A stretch of 40,497 nt of DNA from Pirellulaceae bacterium (GTDB lineage Bacteria; Planctomycetota; Planctomycetia; Pirellulales; Pirellulaceae), in assembly GCA_011087765.1 (NCBI GenBank), contig JAALLA010000017.1, forward strand, positions 1-40,497. The letters are read 5' to 3'. Below the pieces are notes generated by a model that was not told the DNA's origin, did not search any database, and saw nothing but the letters and a program-made list of their open reading frames with translations. Position 1 is the first letter of the stretch; every line of letters begins with the position of its first letter. This document shows positions 33,843 through 40,497 of the stretch, piece after piece. A program made the translations under genes and the position numbers.

Positions 33843-34832
33843 ATGAAACATAAACCCAGAAAACGAATCATCCCTCGCGATTCCGGTCGATGTGGTTTCA
33901 CATTGATTGAGTTGTTGTTGGTGATTGCGATTGTGACCGTGCTCTCAACGATGGCGTTGGGTGTCATGCGTCAGGCTCAGACCGATGCCAAGATTTCGGC
34001 AACCGAAGCGCGGATTACGCAAATCAATGCGATCATGGAAGTCGTGATGGAAGATTATTCGGTTCGGCGAATGCCAATCGATTTGAATACTATTCCCGCG
34101 GGTCCCGATATTCCTCCGCGAACATGGCTTCGCCAACTGCGCTATCAAATCCTGTCAGAATTGCTCGATGTCGAATTGCCACGTCCGTTGTTTGATAATG
34201 CTCAGGGGAGCTACATCCCCAATTCAAACCGGGGGATAAGTCCCTTTTTTGATGGCCCGGGGTATGTTGGCCTGGGAGTGTCTTCGGGGGCTTGGGATCC
34301 GATTGGTAACTATCGTGCTGATTCGGTTTTAGGTGACGCGAATGCCCCAAGATCCGCGATCATGAGGCGCTGGGAACTACTCGCCCAGCAATATCAAAAC
34401 GACTTGGATTTGCCCGGCGAATATCTTTATCAGTTTCTTTATAGCTATGATTTTGACGGGGCGCCTGCGGTTGAGGCGCTCGGTGCTCAGGCGATTGCCG
34501 ACACCGATGGGGATCAGTTGATGGAGGTTGTGGACGCGTTTGGCGAACCGCTTCTTTACGAGATTCAGCAGCGTGCTCCCGAGAATCAAAACACTGATGG
34601 GGATACCACATTGTACCCCGATGGAGACACGACTCCCGACGTTGATGACACGGATGACGACGCCGACGGCATTAGCGATCTTGAGGACCTCGATGATGAC
34701 GGCGATGGGATGCCTGACTTCCGTGATGAGAACGGAACCTACGACTACCTTTTTCACGAACAAAGGTTTCAGGTCATTAACAATATTCGAATCATTGTCT
34801 TTTCCAGTCGTGACACCCAGGATTTTAATTGA
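33843..34832 (+). CDS. type IV pilin/pseudopilin-like protein with Asp-rich calcium-type repeats
   Basis: A 329-residue prepilin with signal SGRCG (G18) then FTLIELLLVIAIVTVLSTMA, Glu at mature position 5, GspG-like in the N-terminal helix. Residues 249-300 are extremely Asp-rich with thrombospondin type-3/EF-like spacing (TDGDTTLYPDGD, DDADGISDLEDLDDDGDGMPD), and a separate TDGDQLMEVVD is at 221-231. This implies calcium binding on the outside of the cell. GspG pseudopilins also bind calcium, but by a single different site. It starts with ATG 44 bp after the first pilin and 18 bp before the third, so these genes form a tight run. Confidence 0.88.
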   Translation: MKHKPRKRIIPRDSGRCGFTLIELLLVIAIVTVLSTMALGVMRQAQTDAKISATEARITQINAIMEVVMEDYSVRRMPIDLNTIPAGPDIPPRTWLRQLRYQILSELLDVELPRPLFDNAQGSYIPNSNRGISPFFDGPGYVGLGVSSGAWDPIGNYRADSVLGDANAPRSAIMRRWELLAQQYQNDLDLPGEYLYQFLYSYDFDGAPAVEALGAQAIADTDGDQLMEVVDAFGEPLLYEIQQRAPENQNTDGDTTLYPDGDTTPDVDDTDDDADGISDLEDLDDDGDGMPDFRDENGTYDYLFHEQRFQVINNIRIIVFSSRDTQDFN

Positions 34833-34850
34833 TCCGCTAACGAGAGAAAT

Positions 34851-36026
34851 ATGATGAAAAAATCTTTCAAAAGAAATAGCGGGATCACCTTGGTTGAACT
34901 CTTGGTTGTGATTTCAATCCTTGCTGTAATTACGGCGGTGATGCTGCCACGGTTGCGAACGATTAACAAAGATCGGAACATTCGTGAATCGGCGCGTGTG
35001 CTCGGCAGTCTATTGGCCAAAGCAAGTCAAAATGCGGTCAATGATGGAACCGCCGGTGTGATTATCGAACGGAACGAAAACTTCGTCGATGATGAAGGCG
35101 TGATTTACGGTGCTTCTACCATGTACTTGATGCGCAAAGTGCCGGCCTTCACTGGCGACTTTGCGACAGGTGATCCTAAAGGTCAGGCGACGCCATTGGC
35201 GGATTATGCCTTGGAGATCTATCCTCCGTTTGAGCCAGATGCAATTCTGGTTAACGATTACATCAGTTTGAATTTTAATTCGGTAAAATACCGGATCATC
35301 GGGATTGAGGATTCGGAAACGACATTTACTGATCCCCCGGAATCAGTGCCCTATAAAGTCCTGACTCTCAGTTCTGGTATGGGGGGAGCAGTCTTGCCTG
35401 CGTTACCGCCTGTTGGAGCTTCGGTTCCTTTCATTGTTCACCGGCAACCACGTAAGCTGGCGTCCAGTCGTGTCGATCTTCCCAATGGATTCTTAGTTGA
35501 CCTGCGTTATTCGGGGCCGATTAATGAGAATGCCAACACAGCCGGACCGCTAGTAGAACCATCGCGAAGTTGGTTCGATGAAATAATCTTGCCACCCAAT
35601 CCAAACCTTAACTCTGTTGCTAAGTTGAATACGAGTTACGCGTCACGGACGGTGCAGATCATTTTCAATTCGAACGGCGGCGTGGATCGAGTTTACTACT
35701 ACAATCCTTATCTCGATGTGAACTACGTCGACGAATTTGAGAACCCCGCTGATTTTCCCGACGTAAATAAATTCGGCTTTGGTTTTATTGACTCACGCAT
35801 TCCTAATGGTCCCCTTTTCTTTTACGTCTCCGAGTATGAAATTGAATCATTGCCGAATAATGGCGTGCTTGATTCGCCGGCGAATTTATGGGTCACCCTC
35901 AACAACAGTACAGGCGCGACCAACGTAGCCTCTAGCACAGTCCCAACTGATCCCACTGCTACCCTTGGTGCTCGCATTGAGTATGCCCGCGGAATTGCCA
36001 AAGAATTTCAGAGTGCTGCTCAGTAA
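34851..36026 (+). CDS. GspH/FimT-like minor pilin
   Basis: A 391-residue prepilin with signal RNSG (G10) then ITLVELLVVISILAVITAVMLPRL, Glu at mature position 5. The segment after the helix (ESARVLGSLLAKASQNAVNDGTAGVII) resembles GspH/FimT minor pseudopilins, and the rest is a beta-rich soluble domain much larger than GspH. It starts ATG-ATG with GAGAG upstream, 18 bp after the previous gene. It is expected in the pilus or pseudopilus tip complex. Confidence 0.88.
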   Translation: MMKKSFKRNSGITLVELLVVISILAVITAVMLPRLRTINKDRNIRESARVLGSLLAKASQNAVNDGTAGVIIERNENFVDDEGVIYGASTMYLMRKVPAFTGDFATGDPKGQATPLADYALEIYPPFEPDAILVNDYISLNFNSVKYRIIGIEDSETTFTDPPESVPYKVLTLSSGMGGAVLPALPPVGASVPFIVHRQPRKLASSRVDLPNGFLVDLRYSGPINENANTAGPLVEPSRSWFDEIILPPNPNLNSVAKLNTSYASRTVQIIFNSNGGVDRVYYYNPYLDVNYVDEFENPADFPDVNKFGFGFIDSRIPNGPLFFYVSEYEIESLPNNGVLDSPANLWVTLNNSTGATNVASSTVPTDPTATLGARIEYARGIAKEFQSAAQ

Positions 36027-36052
36027 CGCTTCTCCTCATCCGGATTCCTTCC

Positions 36053-37171
36053 ATGAAAAAAATAATAACCAACCAACCTAGAAACGGTCTTTCGATTATC
36101 GAGGTTCTGACTTCGATCGTGGTCGCCATGATTGGCGTTTTCGGAGTCATGGTCCTGATCCCTTTTGCAGTCAAGCAAGCCAAGGTGGGGATGGATAGTG
36201 ATGCCGCAGTCCAATTGGCGCGGAATGCGTACTCGCAGTTTGAAATTAGTGGTTACCGCAATCCTGAAAACTGGTGGATCCCGGCACAGAACCGAGCTTA
36301 TGATCCAGCGACTGATGGTCCCCAAGTATTCTCGCTTGATCCGTTAGGCGTGATTGAGAATGGGTCGGGAAGCTTTCCCTTGAATCCAGCGATCAATGGA
36401 GGAACGCTACCGGCTGAGTTGCAGTTTCCCGTACTTAATCTCGCGATCCCTGCCGGTCTACAAGACAATAATGGCCAATGGGTGTTTGGCAAGACGGGAA
36501 TGACAAAAGGTATTGCCCAGAGGTTTTTTAGAGGTGGCAATGATCTTTCATTCGGAGGTGGGGTAGACGATCTTTCCCCGCCACTGCAGATTTTCGACCG
36601 TGATGATAACGGGGCCGCCATCATACGCCAGTCAAAAGGTCGGATCTCCTGGAGTGCAATCGTTGTTCCTTATATCAATCAGGCCGTGACAACGGACAGT
36701 GACGAGTGGTCTTATAAACTCTATATCCTGGCCTACAAGATTCGTAAGACACGGGCGGACGATGAAGACGGGCAAATGGCGGTCACACAACTCTCCGAAG
36801 CGAACGCTGGTCCTCAAGCTCCACTTACCAATGTCGTTATTGACCAAAGTGTTTCGGTGGCTGATGGCAGTCTTAAGCGAGATGACTGGGTCATGCTGAT
36901 CAATCAAGATCCCAATGCAGACGCGAGCACACCAGACGCGTTCAAAAAACAAATTGCGTTTTGTCGCATCGTAAATCTGATGGCAAATTCAGAGGAATTA
37001 CCCGCTCCGGTCGATACGCTGCTTACCTTAGACGGACCCGATTTTAATTTCTTCGATCCGACTGGACCGCAAGGCACTCCAACGTACATCGTTCATCTCA
37101 AGGATGTGATCGGCGTGTTTGAGCATACGTTTACTCCTGAAACCGAATCCAATTGGACGGTTAATTTTTAA
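36053..37171 (+). CDS. PilV/GspI-like minor pilin
   Basis: A 372-residue prepilin with signal QPRNG (G12) then LSIIEVLTSIVVAMIGVFGVM, Glu at mature position 5. The LSIIEVL start and the Gly/Val-rich helix resemble PilV/GspI-type minor pilins. The soluble part carries Asn/Asp/Pro-rich loops; no family is named. It starts with ATG, 26 bp after the third pilin and 72 bp before the giant GspK-like gene, so it belongs to the same unit. Confidence 0.85.
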   Translation: MKKIITNQPRNGLSIIEVLTSIVVAMIGVFGVMVLIPFAVKQAKVGMDSDAAVQLARNAYSQFEISGYRNPENWWIPAQNRAYDPATDGPQVFSLDPLGVIENGSGSFPLNPAINGGTLPAELQFPVLNLAIPAGLQDNNGQWVFGKTGMTKGIAQRFFRGGNDLSFGGGVDDLSPPLQIFDRDDNGAAIIRQSKGRISWSAIVVPYINQAVTTDSDEWSYKLYILAYKIRKTRADDEDGQMAVTQLSEANAGPQAPLTNVVIDQSVSVADGSLKRDDWVMLINQDPNADASTPDAFKKQIAFCRIVNLMANSEELPAPVDTLLTLDGPDFNFFDPTGPQGTPTYIVHLKDVIGVFEHTFTPETESNWTVNF

Positions 37172-37243
37172 CGCTCCCCCCTACTTCTCTCCTCACTTAG
37201 ACTTCTCTCAATTCCAACCGAAACCTGTCCATTGGAGGCAGCC

Positions 37244-40200
37244 ATGAAAATCAGAAATCCGAAAAATCGCCAGGGAATCACGCTGCTGTTTGTTGTCAGC
37301 ATGATTGTTCTGTTCTTGTTGATGGGTACGACGTTTGTTGTGATCTCGAATGACTATTTCAAGGCCGCCAGAAAGCGTGGACAGTCGAAACTCCATGTCG
37401 TCGATCACGAAGCGACGATTCGTCGAGCTTTTTACGACGTCGTTCGTGGCCCCAGTTTACTCAACCAGTCATCTCCCTTGAGGGCGCATGATTTATTGTC
37501 GGATCAGTATGGTTATGGATTCAAAGCATTTGTTACCGACGCTTATGATTTCGCTGATTCAAATCTAGATGGCAATATCGACAATAATGATAATGGTGTA
37601 GAGCCAGAGCAATTCTTGCGGCTTGTTTTGGGTTCAAATACCGGGATTAAAAATCAGGTTCAGGATTTGCGTAAATCGGATGACGCCTACGCAGACTTTC
37701 TTAGTCAAGCGGAGTCCGCTAGCCCTAATACTTTTGACGTGCCAGTCGCCGGTTTATACAACGGTCTAGTTTTCTCGTTCGTTACAAAATCAGCGACCGG
37801 TTACTCAACAAGAATTGTCGAGCATTCATTCAACGAAGATACGGGAAACCATGAGTTTATCATTCCCTTTCCGCGCGTTGGGCAATTTGGCGGTGTAGGT
37901 GGTTCGATAGCGGACTTGGTTGAATCACAGGTGATCGTGAATGGTCGTGATTTTTCAGGCACCGGTGCGGGTGGCCAAAAAGCTGATCCGGTACGAGAAT
38001 TGGGTGATTCGGCACTACAGCCTAATCGCGTTGGTGAAGCTGGTGCCGATTTTCTAAGTAATTACTTGGATGGAGGAGATCACAGCCCCAACGAGTCTTA
38101 TGACGCTGCTGATTTTCAGAACATGTTTTTGAGTGGCCGCGATCGGAACGGATCTGTAATTCCGAGTTTTCATCGAGAGTCATTGGGTGATTTTAATGGA
38201 GGTGGCGTTGTTGTCGTGCCTGATCCGGGCGGAGAAAATGATTTTCGGGTATTTCAAAATAATACTTTAGACGTCGATTCTGATAACGACGGTGAAAAAG
38301 ATGCGGTGTTTATCGACAATGGTTACGAAGTCCTCACGGATGCCGATGGTAGACGTTTTAAACCATTGGTCGCCTACAAGGTGGTCGACCTTGATGGTCG
38401 GCTGAACCTGAATGCTCACGGCAGTCTGGTGCAAGCCAAGGATGATTACTTCATCTCGCAGCAAATTCATAATTCCGATCTGCCACGTGGTCAGGGATAT
38501 GGTCCCCCCGAAATTTCTTTCGCGGGAATTGTGTTCAATGATGATCTCAATCGCGATGCCAGTCTTCCCTCCCTCGACGCCAATCTGATATTAGAAAAAT
38601 ATCAATACTTGATGGAAGGTCGGTACGGCCAAAGCGGGACGCCAGGATATTACAATGATCCGGAACCGGATACACTGCGAAAGCTATTTGGTTATCCGCG
38701 CGGGGTCGTGAATTGGCCAGTCGCCGTTGGAACCGTGAATCGCGATGCGGCAGACAATGGATCGCTGTTTGCCTCGAGCGCGATGGATATTCACGGCCGA
38801 TTTAGTTTTGGCTTTCCTGAGTTGTCGGTCGTTCTCAACGGCAATACCACTGATGATTTTCGGGATCCCAATGTTGCGGGCTTTCCTAACAGTCTGCCTG
38901 TGATTGATATGGTCGATTCTGAGTTTGGGAATGATACCGAGTACGCTAACAACCCGTATGAAATGACATTCGATTCTCAGTCAGGTTCAAGCCACTCGAA
39001 TTCTCCGTTCTCTCCAGCAGATTTGGAGCGACATTTGCGACCGTTCGACGTCGATACAAATGTTCTCTCCAAACGCATTCCGTTTGATAGTGAAACCGAC
39101 AGTGAGACCAACGTAAACAACGGCATTGTTGGTGGAATTCCCAGATCGAAACGTAATTTGATTACGACTGAGAGTTGGGATGTCCCCATGATTCCTGACA
39201 ATTTTAAAGCGAAATTGATCTCGCGGTTGCCCATTTTGGCGTCGGACCTGGGAGCAAATTCAACCCTGGCTCAGATCAATCAACGAGCTGATTCGTTAAT
39301 CGATCAAGGTTTGTTCGCGCCCGAGTTGCTGGCCGGTTTGAAGATGAATATCAATCGGCCATTGGGCAATGGATGGGACGATAACGGCAACGGACTTGTG
39401 GATGAACCCGCCGAGGCGAATCTCGAATCCAATCGCGATTTTACCAAGTTTAAAAATCCCGGATTCGATCTTGATAATGATCTCACTCCCAATGGTGGTT
39501 GGAATAACGAGTCGAAGGCGCGCATTATTTTTACAAGGCAGCTTTATATGTTGGCCCTGTTATTATCCGATGTGGTTCCGGTGGATTTGGACGGCGATGG
39601 GACTCCGACGGCTCCGGAATATTCAGAAGTGATTGCGCAGTGGGCCGTTAATGTGGTCGACTTTCGGGACCCTGATAACATCAATACAAGATTTGCGTTT
39701 GACCCGAATCCCTGGGACGGAAATTGGAACCCTACTCCTGCGAATGTGGTATGGGGTGCCGAGCGGCCTGAGCTATTGATTACAGAGACGTTGGCGGTAC
39801 ACGCAAGAAGAACCGAAGATCTTGGCGATCCAGGTGGAAATGCCAACGGTAACGCGAATGGACAACAGAATGGTAATCCAAATCCTGGAACGCCACCTGG
39901 ACAAAATAATGAACTGTTCGACCAACGACTGCGTCCGGAGGCATTTTCTTACATCGAGCTTTATAATCCTTGGACACAGAACAGCTTAAATCAGCGGCTA
40001 GACCCGAGTCTATACAATGATACTCAAAGTGTTGCGTTGGATCGTTTTGTTTCGGAAGCGAACGGGACCAGCAGTCCTGTTTGGAGACTTTCCATTGATC
40101 GCCCTGATCGGGATGGGGATGGAATCGATGGAAACGATACCGAGGCAGGGACCAAAAGGGTCATCTATTTCACGAATTCAGCCGATGTGTCTGATGACAT

Positions 40201-40497
40201 TATCAACGATCACGGAAATGGTGTAGAGGTTTATTTTTCAGATCGAGACAACGCCTGGAACCCATATTTATTGAAGCCAGGTAGTCAGGCATTGGTTGGA
40301 ACGCTCGGTATTCAAGAGGGTGACTGGTATCGATCGTTTATGGGCAGAAGAACCGGCGAAACGGAACTTAATCTGACGCTGGATGACCCTGATGATGCCT
40401 TGAATACGCAGAATATCCCAATCAATCCCGGGGCGGGGGCTGGTGGGGGGGGGGGGGGGGGGGGGGGGGGGGGTGTGTTTTTTTTTGTGTTTTTTTT
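37244..40497 (+). CDS. giant GspK/PilX-like pseudopilin, partial at the right edge
   Basis: The frame is open from 37244 to the window end, at least 1084 codons (the last ~18 read through homopolymers and are unreliable). GGAGG precedes the ATG by 6 nt. The N-terminus has a class III signal (NRQG, G11) then ITLLFVVSMIVLFLLMG, with Phe instead of Glu at mature position 5, as in GspK and PilX-type tip pilins. GspK is about 300 residues, so this is more than three times larger. Five Asp loops resemble EF-hand/dockerin calcium sites, at residues 105-116, 343-354, 712-724, 781-792 (DLDGDGTPTAPE) and 955-967 (DRDGDGIDGND region). A Gly/Asn/Gln/Pro-rich linker is at about 865-890. It is last in the pilin run, as GspK is last in GHIJK operons. 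Confidence 0.85.
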   Translation, partial: MKIRNPKNRQGITLLFVVSMIVLFLLMGTTFVVISNDYFKAARKRGQSKLHVVDHEATIRRAFYDVVRGPSLLNQSSPLRAHDLLSDQYGYGFKAFVTDAYDFADSNLDGNIDNNDNGVEPEQFLRLVLGSNTGIKNQVQDLRKSDDAYADFLSQAESASPNTFDVPVAGLYNGLVFSFVTKSATGYSTRIVEHSFNEDTGNHEFIIPFPRVGQFGGVGGSIADLVESQVIVNGRDFSGTGAGGQKADPVRELGDSALQPNRVGEAGADFLSNYLDGGDHSPNESYDAADFQNMFLSGRDRNGSVIPSFHRESLGDFNGGGVVVVPDPGGENDFRVFQNNTLDVDSDNDGEKDAVFIDNGYEVLTDADGRRFKPLVAYKVVDLDGRLNLNAHGSLVQAKDDYFISQQIHNSDLPRGQGYGPPEISFAGIVFNDDLNRDASLPSLDANLILEKYQYLMEGRYGQSGTPGYYNDPEPDTLRKLFGYPRGVVNWPVAVGTVNRDAADNGSLFASSAMDIHGRFSFGFPELSVVLNGNTTDDFRDPNVAGFPNSLPVIDMVDSEFGNDTEYANNPYEMTFDSQSGSSHSNSPFSPADLERHLRPFDVDTNVLSKRIPFDSETDSETNVNNGIVGGIPRSKRNLITTESWDVPMIPDNFKAKLISRLPILASDLGANSTLAQINQRADSLIDQGLFAPELLAGLKMNINRPLGNGWDDNGNGLVDEPAEANLESNRDFTKFKNPGFDLDNDLTPNGGWNNESKARIIFTRQLYMLALLLSDVVPVDLDGDGTPTAPEYSEVIAQWAVNVVDFRDPDNINTRFAFDPNPWDGNWNPTPANVVWGAERPELLITETLAVHARRTEDLGDPGGNANGNANGQQNGNPNPGTPPGQNNELFDQRLRPEAFSYIELYNPWTQNSLNQRLDPSLYNDTQSVALDRFVSEANGTSSPVWRLSIDRPDRDGDGIDGNDTEAGTKRVIYFTNSADVSDDIINDHGNGVEVYFSDRDNAWNPYLLKPGSQALVGTLGIQEGDWYRSFMGRRTGETELNLTLDDPDDALNTQNIPINPGAGAGGGGGGGGGGGVFFFVFF
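40445..40497. other. homopolymer tail, probable sequencing or contig-end artefact
   Basis: A 29-base G run (40445-40473) is followed by T runs interrupted by G. Such runs are typical of failed base calls at read or contig ends, and nothing in the gene before suggests a real poly-G. The coding sequence should be considered to break near 40430. Confidence 0.85.

Overview
The window looks like chromosomal DNA from a planctomycete, most likely a marine member of the Pirellulaceae. This is inferred from gene content and style rather than from a marker gene. The signs are two adjacent clpP genes next to tig, large secreted proteins with no recognisable family, a zinc-ribbon/transmembrane/protease-like fusion, an FHA protein beside an ECF-type sigma factor, and a two-PilB/PilT/PilC pilus cluster ending in a giant pseudopilin. 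GC content is moderate (judged by eye), SD sites are erratic, and several starts are GTG or TTG. No phage, insertion sequence or CRISPR array was seen.

Positions 1-7932 are all on the minus strand: a dicarboxylate/glutamate symporter with a probable terminator, a membrane-anchored HtrA-like protein that has lost two of three catalytic residues, endonuclease III, and three consecutive exported cyclophilin-type proteins. Of the cyclophilins only the last transcribed keeps a full active site. Positions 8133-12322 hold an RsmD-type rRNA methyltransferase, a 757-residue exported orphan and a coiled-coil lipoprotein. Positions 12515-16274 form a proteostasis block on the minus strand: trigger factor, two ClpP peptidases and an OsmC-family protein. 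The 445-bp gap before clpP carries repeated motifs and a perfect hairpin. A tRNA-Gly(GCC) gene follows.

Positions 17199-25848 are mixed housekeeping and accessory genes: an FHA protein and ECF-type sigma factor, a small membrane protein, a FadJ-type beta-oxidation enzyme, a DUF4430 lipoprotein paired with a DUF6580 membrane protein (possible cobalamin-type uptake pair), a Gly/Met-rich exported protein with a clear terminator, and a small exported protein.

Positions 26208-40497 are a plus-strand type IV pilus/type II secretion-like cluster: PilB-type ATPase, PilT, second PilB-type ATPase, PilC/GspF platform with a two-helix insertion, four class-III-signal pilins, and a very large GspK/PilX-like protein with several calcium-type Asp loops that runs off the window. 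The gene order parallels gspE-F-G-H-I-J-K, but with a retraction ATPase and a duplicated extension ATPase. Secretin, alignment-complex and prepilin peptidase genes are not in the window. The last ~55 bases are G and T homopolymers that look like a sequencing or contig-end artefact, so the 3' end of the last gene should not be trusted.
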